From positions 1 to 42,732 of the forward strand of contig NZ_SRHZ01000084.1 of assembly GCF_004684085.1 (NCBI RefSeq): a stretch of 42,732 nt of DNA. The letters are read 5' to 3'. The stretch is from Stenotrophomonas maltophilia (GTDB taxonomy: Bacteria; Pseudomonadota; Gammaproteobacteria; Xanthomonadales; Xanthomonadaceae). The translations under genes and the position numbers were made by a program. The notes beneath the pieces are model-generated. The model saw only the letters and a list, made by a program, of their open reading frames with translations, was not told the DNA's origin and made no database searches. Positions 1-7,780 of this stretch are shown one piece after another (within the stretch, counting starts at the first letter, position 1; each line of letters opens with the position of its first letter).

Positions 1-34
1 CGGCAACCCCATGAACGATGGCAGGATGTTGCAG

Positions 35-60
35 TTGCCGGCCAGCGGCCGGCACTACCC
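35..60 (-). repeat. SMAG-type REP hairpin
   Basis: Read on the minus strand this is a GTAG head followed by a near-perfect GC-rich hairpin (TGCCGGCC, GCTG, GGCCGGCA). This is the form of the S. maltophilia GTAG repeats. It lies beyond the 3' end of the first minus-strand operon. Confidence 0.8.
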
Positions 61-173
61 GTAGATCCACGCCATGCGTGGATGAAAGCCCGGCCGAATC
101 AACCGCCGCCGCCCGCCCGTAGATCCACGCCATGCGTGGATGAATGCCCGGCCGAATCAACCGCCGCCGCCCG
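58..173. repeat. 58-bp tandem duplication carrying a SMAG hairpin and a gene end
   Basis: Bases 58-115 are repeated at 116-173 with a period of 58 and one visible difference (gaaag versus gaatg). Each copy holds a GTAG-headed hairpin (61-84 and 119-142, stem ATCCACGC/GCGTGGAT) and a copy of the last few codons and TGA stop of the cytidylyltransferase gene ending at 157. The outer copy of the gene end is not translated. The unit looks like a slippage or unequal-exchange duplication of a REP together with its insertion site. Confidence 0.85.
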
Positions 174-1152
174 CCTTCCAGTAATACCGCACCACATGGA
201 AGAACACCGGTGCGGCGAAGCACACCGAATCCAGCCGGTCGAGCATGCCGCCATGGCCCTCGATCATGTGGCCCCAGTCCTTGATGCCGCGATCGCGCTT
301 GATCGCCGACATCACCAGGCCGCCCCAGAACCCCATCAGGTTGATCAGCAGCGACAGGCCGAACGCCTGCAGCGGCGTGAACGGGGTGATCCACCACAGC
401 GCCGCACCCAGCGCGCTGGCGCTCAGCACGCCGCCCACGAAGCCCTCCACCGTCTTGGATGGCGACAGCTTCGGTGCGATCAGGTGCTTGCCCAGCAGCT
501 TGCCCCAGATGTACTGCAGCACGTCCGAGGACTGCACCACGATCACCAGGAAGGCGAACAGCAGCACGTTGCGCGACGGGTCGTGACCGGGCACATGCAG
601 GTTCAGCAGCAACGGCACGTGCGAAATGCAGAACACGCAGATCATCAATCCCCACTGCACCTTGGCCGTGCGTTCCAGGTAGTGCGTGGTGTCGCCGCCG
701 ATGGTCGACAGGATCGGCAGGAACAGGAACGCATAGACCGGAATCAGCAGCGTGTACATGCCATACCAGTCGATCCACACCAGGTAGTACTGCCAGGGCA
801 GCACGATGTAGAACGCCGCCAGCAGCGCGTAGTAGTCGCCTGATCGGGTCGGCGCCAGGGTGATGAACTCGCGCAGCGCGAACAGCGAGATGATCGCGAA
901 CAGCACGATCACCCCGGCACGCCCGAAGAACAGCGCCAGCCCGACCACGATCGCCATCACCCACCAGGCGCGGATGCGCGATACCAGATTGGCGATCACT
1001 GCACTCGGCGTCCCGCGCTGGCGCCAGCGCAACGTCTCGGCCACCACCGTGGCCAGCACCAGCACCGCGCCGACCCCGCCGAACAGCAGACTGGTCTGCT
1101 GGCCGACACTCTGCGTAGCCAGGTCACCAGACACATCGATCAGGAAGCTCAT
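157..1152 (-). CDS. ynbB: Phosphatidate cytidylyltransferase (CdsA family, YnbB-like)
   Basis: A 331-residue polytopic membrane protein expected to make CDP-diacylglycerol from phosphatidate and CTP. The C-terminal CDS signature is complete at about residues 282-308: SAIKR, then KD, then GHGG and DRLD, the metal and CTP site of the family. Several hydrophobic segments precede it. Its ATG overlaps the stop of the upstream acyltransferase gene by 4 bp, so translation is probably coupled. It is the last gene of a six-gene minus-strand operon whose other members match E. coli YnbA, YnbC and YnbD, so it is read as the YnbB equivalent rather than the housekeeping CdsA. The poly-glycine C-terminus runs into a 58-bp tandem duplication. 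Confidence 0.85.
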   Translation of the reverse strand: MSFLIDVSGDLATQSVGQQTSLLFGGVGAVLVLATVVAETLRWRQRGTPSAVIANLVSRIRAWWVMAIVVGLALFFGRAGVIVLFAIISLFALREFITLAPTRSGDYYALLAAFYIVLPWQYYLVWIDWYGMYTLLIPVYAFLFLPILSTIGGDTTHYLERTAKVQWGLMICVFCISHVPLLLNLHVPGHDPSRNVLLFAFLVIVVQSSDVLQYIWGKLLGKHLIAPKLSPSKTVEGFVGGVLSASALGAALWWITPFTPLQAFGLSLLINLMGFWGGLVMSAIKRDRGIKDWGHMIEGHGGMLDRLDSVCFAAPVFFHVVRYYWKAGGGG

Positions 1153-1778
1153 GCCTTGCCCCCGTTCGGCGCCAGGTCCAGCAACGCCTGCCGGCTGCGC
1201 GCCAGGAAGGCGGCCTTGTCCTCATCGGCCTGCAACCGCAGCGGCGTGCCGAAGGTGGCCGTGCACAGCAGCGGCAGCGGCAGGAACCGGCCCTTCGGCA
1301 TCACCCGCTTCAGGTTGTCGATCCACACCGGCACGAACTCCAGTTCCGGCCGTTGCCGCGCCAGGTGATAGATGCCGCTCTTGAACGGCAGCAGCGGCTC
1401 ATCGCCCACGTTGCGGGTACCTTCCGGAAACAGGATCAGCGAGCAGTCTTCGTCCACCGCATCACGCAGGGCCTGCAGCGGATCCTGCTGGCGATGGCCG
1501 GCCTCGCGCTCGACCAGCACGCCGTTGAACACCGCATCGATCAGGTAGCGACGCAGGCCATCGCGCTGCCAGTATTCGGCCGCGGCCACCGGGCGCACCT
1601 GGCGCCGCAGTGCGGGTGGCATCGACGACCAGATCAGCACGAAGTCACCATGGCTGGCGTGGTTGCCGTAATACACGCGTCGCTCGCTGGACGGCGCACA
1701 GCCGATCCACAGCGCGCGGGCGCCGGTCACCACATGGATCGCGCCACTGCAGGCGCGGGCAATCAGTTCGGCGAACAT
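1149..1778 (-). CDS. 1-acyl-glycerol-3-phosphate acyltransferase (PlsC family)
   Basis: A 209-residue acyltransferase of the PlsC/LPLAT family, predicted to acylate a lysophospholipid or related acceptor at the inner membrane. Motif I (HX4D) is H40-A-S-H-G-D45 within NHASHGDF, and motif III is FPEGTR at residues 117-122. It lies 13 bp downstream of a small membrane protein gene and overlaps the CdsA-like gene by 4 bp. E. coli ynbABCD, as I recall it, has no PlsC member, so this operon encodes a more complete route from acyl donor to CDP-diacylglycerol. It is not necessarily the essential PlsC of the cell. Confidence 0.85.
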   Translation of the reverse strand: MFAELIARACSGAIHVVTGARALWIGCAPSSERRVYYGNHASHGDFVLIWSSMPPALRRQVRPVAAAEYWQRDGLRRYLIDAVFNGVLVEREAGHRQQDPLQALRDAVDEDCSLILFPEGTRNVGDEPLLPFKSGIYHLARQRPELEFVPVWIDNLKRVMPKGRFLPLPLLCTATFGTPLRLQADEDKAAFLARSRQALLDLAPNGGKA

Positions 1779-1791
1779 CGGTCACTCCCGT

Positions 1792-2229
1792 TCACGTCTG
1801 CGGCCACAACACGGCCAGCACCAGCAGTGCGAACTGCACCGCGGTCAGCAGGTACTGGCGCAGCAGCAGGCGACGCATGCCGGCCCAGCGCGCATCCCAG
1901 CCGCGCAGTGGCGCATCGGGCGACGCGCGACGCAGGCCACTGGCGTGCAGCAGCTGATCGGTGCGGCGCGCGGCGGCTTCGCCGTCCAGGCCTTCATCGC
2001 GCAGCAGCTGCAGCAGGCTGGCATCCAGCCCCACCCGCCACGCGTGGTAGGCCTGTGCGATGCCCGCGGCAACACTGAGCAGCAACAGGCCGGCAGCAAT
2101 CATCGCCAGCCCCGGCTCGATGCCGAGCAGCAGCAGCGCCACCAGCAACAGGCCCAGCGACAGCAACGCCGGCCAACGCCCCTGGCGCAGCAGCAGCTGC
2201 ATGGTCGCCAGACCGGGATCTGTACTCAT
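1792..2229 (-). CDS. Small hydrophobic membrane protein, unknown function
   Basis: A 145-residue protein I do not recognise. The start MSTDPG is chosen because its ATG overlaps the upstream stop in an ATGA junction; a longer open frame upstream is only a shadow of the phosphatase gene. It has a hydrophobic pair at about residues 18-60, a charged middle (DEGLDGEAAARR) and a final hydrophobic stretch ending near the C-terminus (LTAVQFALLVLAVLW), suggesting three membrane segments. Position between ynbD-like and plsC-like genes implies a role as a subunit or carrier in the same lipid pathway; that is inference only. Confidence 0.7.
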   Translation of the reverse strand: MSTDPGLATMQLLLRQGRWPALLSLGLLLVALLLLGIEPGLAMIAAGLLLLSVAAGIAQAYHAWRVGLDASLLQLLRDEGLDGEAAARRTDQLLHASGLRRASPDAPLRGWDARWAGMRRLLLRQYLLTAVQFALLVLAVLWPQT

Positions 2230-3557
2230 GCGCGCGCTCCTGCTGCCACAGTGATGGCATGCAGATGCGCCGCGCCCAGCACGATGCCGGGGCGTGCAGC
2301 ACGCACGACCGCCACCGCCGCGTCCGCATCGGCCGCACGACCACTGCGCAGCAGCCAGGTGGCGACGCTGGCGGCGCTCCGCGAATAGCCCAGCGCGCAG
2401 CACACCAGCAACGGTCCGTGCGCATGCAGCCGCTCGATGGCCTCGGCCGCCTCGCGCAGCTGTTCCGGTGCAGGGAGCACCAGGTCCAGCGTCGGCACGC
2501 TGGCATACGCGGCGCCCGGCGCGCGGCAGGACAGCTCGGCACAGGTATCGACCACGCCCACCAAGGGTGCCGGCAACGCCGCGCTGGGAATGCGCCCCAG
2601 CCACACGTCATCCATCACCGGCACCGGCTGCGGCGCACGCCGCGTCCACAGCCGCGAGTTGATCCAGGCTGCGCCCAGGTATGGCGCCAGCAGCCAGCGC
2701 GCTGCCATGGTCAGGCGACCGTCGGCGCGCTTCTGGAACACCGCCGTACCGAGCCCGGCATACGCCAGCGCCACCAGCAGCAACGACACCACCGGCCACA
2801 GCAGCCACAACGCCACGCCACGCAGAAGCACCACCGGCACCAGCAATACAGCGGCCCCCAGCAGGTACAGCACTGCCAATCGCCAACGTTTGGCATCACG
2901 CGCGGTGCGCCAGGCACGCAAGGGTGGCGTGCCCTGCTCCGGCCACAGCCAGATGCACAGCCAACCGGCCAGCAGGCCGGTCGGGATATCGATGAAATGA
3001 TGCTGGAACGTAGTCAGCACCGAGACACCGATCAGCAGCGCCCACACGTGCAGCACCCAGCGCCACACGCCGTGCAGGTACTGCGCGAACTTCACCCACA
3101 GCACGATCAGCAGCACGATGTGCAGCGACGGCGCCTGGTTGAATGGCTTGTCGAAGCCCAGCAGCACATCGAACAGCCAGCCGAACACACCGCCGATCTC
3201 AGGACGTTCGAAGCTGAAGCGCAGCGGCCACAGCAGGAAGCAGGCCACTGCGATCAGCTGCGCACTGAACAGCCGCAGCGCGTGCCGGTCCAGTTCGAGG
3301 CGCTGACGGCACAGGAAGAACGAGATCGCGTAGAACAGATCGATCGACCAGTACGGCACGATCGTCCACGGCACAAACGGGATGCGTGTCTCCCACGCGA
3401 ACGCCATCACCGGCAACGCGGCGTGGCGACCGGCCATCCAGTTGGCGAAGCCATAGCTGGCGAAGAAGAACGGGCCCAGCAGGGCAAGCCACAGCAGCGC
3501 GCGCCGCCAGGGGCGCCCTTCCGCGACCAGCGGGGTTGCAGCGAGCGTCGCCATCAC
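2226..3557 (-). CDS. ynbD: PAP2 phosphatase / dual-specificity phosphatase fusion (YnbD-like)
   Basis: A 443-residue fusion. The N-terminal two-thirds is a polytopic PAP2-type lipid phosphatase with PSLH at 143-146 and a later H187-x-x-D190 in TTFQHHFIDI, matching the second and third PAP2 motifs loosely (PSLH for PSGH, and TTF where the family has SR). The C-terminal part, from about residue 310, is a cysteine phosphatase domain with C387-x5-R393 in CCALGYSR; the usual His before the catalytic Cys is Cys here. Length and architecture match E. coli YnbD (about 430 residues). It shares 4-bp overlaps with both neighbours. The likely substrate is a phosphorylated lipid or headgroup, unproven. 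Confidence 0.85.
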   Translation of the reverse strand: MMATLAATPLVAEGRPWRRALLWLALLGPFFFASYGFANWMAGRHAALPVMAFAWETRIPFVPWTIVPYWSIDLFYAISFFLCRQRLELDRHALRLFSAQLIAVACFLLWPLRFSFERPEIGGVFGWLFDVLLGFDKPFNQAPSLHIVLLIVLWVKFAQYLHGVWRWVLHVWALLIGVSVLTTFQHHFIDIPTGLLAGWLCIWLWPEQGTPPLRAWRTARDAKRWRLAVLYLLGAAVLLVPVVLLRGVALWLLWPVVSLLLVALAYAGLGTAVFQKRADGRLTMAARWLLAPYLGAAWINSRLWTRRAPQPVPVMDDVWLGRIPSAALPAPLVGVVDTCAELSCRAPGAAYASVPTLDLVLPAPEQLREAAEAIERLHAHGPLLVCCALGYSRSAASVATWLLRSGRAADADAAVAVVRAARPGIVLGAAHLHAITVAAGARA

Positions 3558-5305
3558 GCGGTCCGGCGCGCCAGCGACACGGTGAAGATGCCGAAATCGT
3601 CGATGCGCTGCGCCACCTTTTCGAATCCGGCCAGGCGCACCAGCTCATCCATCTCCTGCTGGGTACGGCGGCGCATCACCCATGCCGCGCCACCGCGATG
3701 GCTGGTCAGCGCACGGGCGATGAATTCCAGCTGCGGGTGCCAGGGCTGGCCGGTATAGGCCAGGTAGCCGCCCACCGGCACCGCCGCGGCGATGCCCTGC
3801 AGCGAACGCAGCACCGCATCGTTGTCCGGGAACAGTTCGTACAGGCCAGACACCACTGCCAGTGTCGGCGCCGGGTCCACCGCTGCCAGCTGCGCCGGAT
3901 CGAACGCGTCGCCCTGTTCGAAGCGCGCGATGTCGGCCGCACCGAGGCGCTCGATCAAGGCCTGACCCTGGGTCACGTTCAAGTCGCTGAAGTCACGCAG
4001 CACGATGCGCTCGGCGCGCTGTTCGGCCTGGCCCAAGGCTTCCAGCACATAGCGGCCATGGCCGGCAGCCACGTCCAGCACGCGCACCGGTGTGCCCTGC
4101 CCGCGCAGGCGTTGGGCCGCGTCGCGCAGCAGTTCCTGCAGGTGCTGGCCGCGCACGCGGATGCCGCGCCAGCCGATCGCGTCCAGGTAGTTGCGGTCGA
4201 CCATGCGGCCCAGCGGGCCTTTGCCACGCGCTTCGTCGCGATAGATGTAGTCGAGCGTACTGCCGGAATCGAAACCGGTCTGCAGGCCCAGCGCGATGCC
4301 TTCGGACAACGTGCCACCAAAGCGCAGGCCACCGCGCACCACGCGCCAGCGCAGGTCGGCCAGGCTGTTGCGTTCCGGCGGCCAGGCCAGGATCTCCGAC
4401 TCTTCGAAGGTCGGCCCATGCCGGTGTGCGTCACGACGTGACAACTCGCGCAGCGGTTCGGCAAAACGCGCCTGGATGAAGCTGCGGATGCGCGCCAATG
4501 CTGGTGCACGATCACGCTCGCCCAGCGTGTCGTGGAAGAAGCCCGGCAGATGCACGCGCTCCTTGATCGGGCTGGACAGGCGCTCGTAGAAGCGGTCCTG
4601 CGGGCCACGGTGCACCACGAAGTCCGAGCCGGACACCAGCAGCTGCACCGGCACACTGATCGCCTGCGCATCGGCGACAATGCGGTCGGCCGCGTCGTAC
4701 AGGCCCAGCAGCACGCGCACCGAGATCGGGCGGGTGATCAGCGGATCGGTGCGGTAGCTCTCCACTCGCGCCGGATCATGCGTCAGCCACTGCGGCTTGA
4801 CGTAGCTGTTGACGAAGAAGTTGCCGCGCAGCTTCTGCATCAGCGCCAGGCCCGGCCGTGCAAATGGCACGTACAGCTTCACCTTGAACGCCGGCGAAGC
4901 CATCACCAGTGCGCGCAGGCGCGGTGCGTAGTCGTGTACCCAGGTCGCGGCGACCACCGCACCCACGCTCTGCGCGATCACCACGATGTCCTCCACCGCG
5001 ATGCCGTGCTCGGCACCGATGTGGGCGATGAAGCTGTCCAGGTCGCGCACCAGCGCCGGGAAGCCCGGTGCATCGCCGCGCGCACCCGGCGAACGGCCAT
5101 TGCCGCGTGCATCCCAGGCAAAGAAGGCAGTGTCGGGCAGGTCCAGCTCATCGACCAGGTGGGTGACCCGCCCGGAGTGCTCGTGGCCGCGGTGCAGCAG
5201 CACGATGGCCTTGCTGGCGGGCGTTGCGGTGGTGCTCGCCCAGTACCGGTAGAACAGCGGTACCTGGTCGAAGCTGTGGAATTCCCGTTCCTGCGCCTGA
5301 CGCAT
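3554..5305 (-). CDS. ynbC: Bifunctional alpha/beta hydrolase and SAM methyltransferase (YnbC-like)
   Basis: A 583-residue two-domain protein. Residues about 1-285 form an alpha/beta hydrolase of monoglyceride-lipase character, with nucleophile S113 in AQSVGA (the first Gly of GxSxG is Ala), an acid candidate D228 in SGSDF and H258 in GFFHDT. Residues about 350-583 form a class I methyltransferase with motif I VLDVAAGHGR at 409-418. The fusion and length match E. coli YnbC (about 585 residues). AGGAG lies just upstream of the ATG. It starts 34 bp after ynbA and overlaps ynbD by 4 bp. The acceptor of the methyl group and the ester cleaved are unknown. Confidence 0.88.
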   Translation of the reverse strand: MRQAQEREFHSFDQVPLFYRYWASTTATPASKAIVLLHRGHEHSGRVTHLVDELDLPDTAFFAWDARGNGRSPGARGDAPGFPALVRDLDSFIAHIGAEHGIAVEDIVVIAQSVGAVVAATWVHDYAPRLRALVMASPAFKVKLYVPFARPGLALMQKLRGNFFVNSYVKPQWLTHDPARVESYRTDPLITRPISVRVLLGLYDAADRIVADAQAISVPVQLLVSGSDFVVHRGPQDRFYERLSSPIKERVHLPGFFHDTLGERDRAPALARIRSFIQARFAEPLRELSRRDAHRHGPTFEESEILAWPPERNSLADLRWRVVRGGLRFGGTLSEGIALGLQTGFDSGSTLDYIYRDEARGKGPLGRMVDRNYLDAIGWRGIRVRGQHLQELLRDAAQRLRGQGTPVRVLDVAAGHGRYVLEALGQAEQRAERIVLRDFSDLNVTQGQALIERLGAADIARFEQGDAFDPAQLAAVDPAPTLAVVSGLYELFPDNDAVLRSLQGIAAAVPVGGYLAYTGQPWHPQLEFIARALTSHRGGAAWVMRRRTQQEMDELVRLAGFEKVAQRIDDFGIFTVSLARRTA

Positions 5306-5339
5306 GCAATCTCCTGATTGTCTTTTTGTATCTGCTTGG

Positions 5340-5957
5340 TTAATTCGGCGAAACCGCCGCTTCCCGCAGTCCGCGACGGACGCGGTTGATCATCGTCAGC
5401 ACGCACAGCACCGCCATGGCCGCGGCCACGCCCGTGACCGTCATCGCGCCAACCCATTCAAACGCCAGCAGCAGGCCCAGCGCACCGATCACGAAGGCGC
5501 GGTCGCTCTTGCCCATCGGACCGTCATAGCGGCGGCTGGCCCCGACCATCAGCCCCAGCACCCCGGCGTACTCGCTCAGGGCCGCGGTCCAGGCCAGCAG
5601 CCACAGTGCTTCCGGGCGCACGCCCGGTACGCTGAGCAGGCTCAGGTACAGCGCCGCATCGGCGATCACATCGCACAACTCATTCAGATAGGCGCCCAGC
5701 CGCGACTGCTGGCCGAACTCGCGGGCCAGCATGCCGTCCACGGCGTTGAGCGCCATGCGCAGCAGCATCCACAGCGGCAGCAGCAGGTACAGCAGCGGTT
5801 GTGCCGGCGCGCAGCACCAGACGGCGGCGGCCACCAGCAGCGAGACCACGGCAGCAGCCACGGTCACCGTATTGGCGGTGATCCCCATGCGGTACAGACC
5901 GCGTACGGCCGGACGCAACAGGTCCTGGAAACGTCCTTTCAATGCATAGATCGACAC
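5340..5957 (-). CDS. ynbA: CDP-alcohol phosphatidyltransferase family protein (YnbA-like)
   Basis: A 205-residue membrane protein, first gene of the lipid operon, predicted to move a phosphatidyl group from CDP-diacylglycerol to an alcohol. The family motif D1xxD2GxxAR...GxxxD3xxxD4 is present, but D1 is Asn71 and D3 is Asn92, while D74, G75, A78, R79, G88 and D96 are kept. E. coli YnbA, from memory, has the same two Asn, so this marks a subfamily and not decay. The start is GTG, chosen because the N-terminus then aligns with YnbA from residue 1. D3 is thought to act as base for the incoming alcohol, so an Asn suggests an altered acceptor or mechanism. Confidence 0.85.
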   Translation of the reverse strand: MSIYALKGRFQDLLRPAVRGLYRMGITANTVTVAAAVVSLLVAAAVWCCAPAQPLLYLLLPLWMLLRMALNAVDGMLAREFGQQSRLGAYLNELCDVIADAALYLSLLSVPGVRPEALWLLAWTAALSEYAGVLGLMVGASRRYDGPMGKSDRAFVIGALGLLLAFEWVGAMTVTGVAAAMAVLCVLTMINRVRRGLREAAVSPN

Positions 5958-6143
5958 GATCTGTACCCGCTAATCCTTGGCAGTGCGGGCACAGCCTACC
6001 CCATCGTCGGCAGATTCCGACAACCGGGCCCCGGTCCGCAGCCCAGCTCCCGGATCGGGCCGGATCGATGTGCCCGACCCGGTCATACGCCGATGGACGC
6101 GGCAAATTACCCCTTCCGGCGCCCGCCACCGGCCCCCACCGCC

Positions 6144-6149
6144 TACAAT
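6144..6149 (+). promoter_or_regulatory. Probable -10 box of the purH operon
   Basis: TACAAT lies 31 bp before the purH ATG, in the 223-bp gap between the divergent ynbA and purH genes. No convincing -35 hexamer is at 17 bp, so only the -10 is proposed. No PurR operator was recognised. Confidence 0.4.
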
Positions 6150-6180
6150 ATCGGCCCCGCTCCGCTGCCGATTCTGTCCC

Positions 6181-7764
6181 ATGACTGCTGATCTGTTGCC
6201 CGTCCGTCGGGCCCTCCTCTCCGTTTCCGACAAGACCGGCCTGGCCGAGCTGGCCACTGCACTGGCGGCACGCGGCGTGGAGCTGCTGTCCACCGGCGGC
6301 ACCGCCAAGGCCATTCGCGACATGGGCCTGGCCGTGAAGGACGTGGCCGACGTCACCGGTTTCCCGGAAATGATGGACGGCCGGGTCAAGACCCTGCACC
6401 CGATGGTGCACGGCGGCCTGCTGGGCCGTTCGGGCCTGGATGATGCGGTGATGGCCGAGCACGGCATCGGTGCCATCGACCTGCTGGTGCTGAACCTGTA
6501 TCCGTTCGAGTCGGTCACCGCAAAGGCCGACTGCACCTTGGCTGATGCGGTCGAGAACATCGACATCGGCGGCCCGGCCATGCTGCGTTCGGCGGCCAAG
6601 AACTTCGCCCGCGTGGCAGTGGCCACCGACCCGTCGCAGTACGCCGAACTGCTGGCCTCGCTGGACGCCAACGACGGCCAGCTGTCGGCCAGCACCCGCT
6701 TCGCCTTCTCGGTGGCCGCGTTCAACCGCGTCGCCCAGTACGACGCGGCCATCAGCAACTACCTGTCGGCGGTCACCGCCACCGACGCCGCCGTGCCGGC
6801 GCGTGCCGAGTACCCGGCACAGATGAACTCCACCTTCGTGAAGGTGATGGACCTGCGCTACGGCGAGAACCCGCACCAGAGCGGCGCCTTCTACCGCGAC
6901 CTGTACCCGGTGCCGGGCACGCTGGCCACCTTCCAGCAGCTGCAGGGCAAGGAACTGAGCTACAACAACCTGGCCGATGCCGATGCGGCGTGGGAATGCG
7001 TGCGCCAGTTCGATGCGCCGGCCTGCGTCATCGTCAAGCATGCCAACCCGTGCGGCGTGGCCGTCGGTGCCGGCAACGGCGACGCCTACGAGCTGGCCTA
7101 CGCCACCGACCCGACCAGCGCCTTCGGCGGCATCATCGCCTTCAACAAGCCGCTCGATGCGGCCACTGCGAAGGTCATCCTCGACCGCCAGTTCGTTGAA
7201 GTGCTGATCGCCCCGGACTACGAGCCCGCCGCGTTGGAATACGCGCAGAAGAAGGCCAACGTGCGCGTGCTGCGCATCCCGCACGGCGACGGCCTGAACA
7301 ACTTCGACAGCAAGCGCGTGGGCTCGGGCCTGCTGCTGCAGTCCTCGGACAACCGCGGCATGACTCGCGACGAGCTGAAGGTGGTGAGCAAGCTGGCACC
7401 GACCGACAAGCAGTTCACCGACCTGCTGTTTGCGTGGAAGGTGGCCAAGTTCGTGAAGTCCAACGCGATTGTGTATGCCAAGGACAACCGCACGATCGGC
7501 GTCGGCGCCGGCCAGATGAGCCGCGTGTACTCGGCGCGCATCGCCGGCATCAAGGCGGCCGACGCGAACCTGGTGGTGGAAGGTTCGGTGATGGCCTCCG
7601 ATGCGTTCTTCCCGTTCCGCGACGGCATCGATGCCGCTGCCGCCGCCGGTATCAAGGCGGTCATCCAGCCGGGCGGTTCGATGCGCGATGCCGAAGTGAT
7701 CGCCGCCGCCGACGAACACGGCCTGGCCATGGTGTTCACCGGCGTGCGCCACTTCCGCCATTGA
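6181..7764 (+). CDS. purH: Bifunctional AICAR formyltransferase / IMP cyclohydrolase
   Basis: A 527-residue cytosolic enzyme for the last two steps of IMP synthesis: formylation of AICAR with 10-formyl-tetrahydrofolate, then ring closure to IMP. The start MTADLLPVRRALLSVSDK is the usual N-terminus of the cyclohydrolase (MGS-like) domain; the open frame extends further upstream without support. GRVKTLHP (cyclohydrolase domain) and K286-H-A-N-P-C-G (transformylase catalytic Lys-His) are visible. The length matches the family (E. coli 529). It heads a plus-strand unit with a lipoprotein gene 16 bp downstream and purD after that. Confidence 0.97.
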   Translation: MTADLLPVRRALLSVSDKTGLAELATALAARGVELLSTGGTAKAIRDMGLAVKDVADVTGFPEMMDGRVKTLHPMVHGGLLGRSGLDDAVMAEHGIGAIDLLVLNLYPFESVTAKADCTLADAVENIDIGGPAMLRSAAKNFARVAVATDPSQYAELLASLDANDGQLSASTRFAFSVAAFNRVAQYDAAISNYLSAVTATDAAVPARAEYPAQMNSTFVKVMDLRYGENPHQSGAFYRDLYPVPGTLATFQQLQGKELSYNNLADADAAWECVRQFDAPACVIVKHANPCGVAVGAGNGDAYELAYATDPTSAFGGIIAFNKPLDAATAKVILDRQFVEVLIAPDYEPAALEYAQKKANVRVLRIPHGDGLNNFDSKRVGSGLLLQSSDNRGMTRDELKVVSKLAPTDKQFTDLLFAWKVAKFVKSNAIVYAKDNRTIGVGAGQMSRVYSARIAGIKAADANLVVEGSVMASDAFFPFRDGIDAAAAAGIKAVIQPGGSMRDAEVIAAADEHGLAMVFTGVRHFRH

Positions 7765-7780
7765 TCCTGGAGCGACACGG

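Noticed and set aside
58..173. Two direct repeats of a short palindrome, considered as a CRISPR-like array
   Set aside because: Only two units, contiguous rather than spacer-separated, and each contains a SMAG hairpin plus a gene end.
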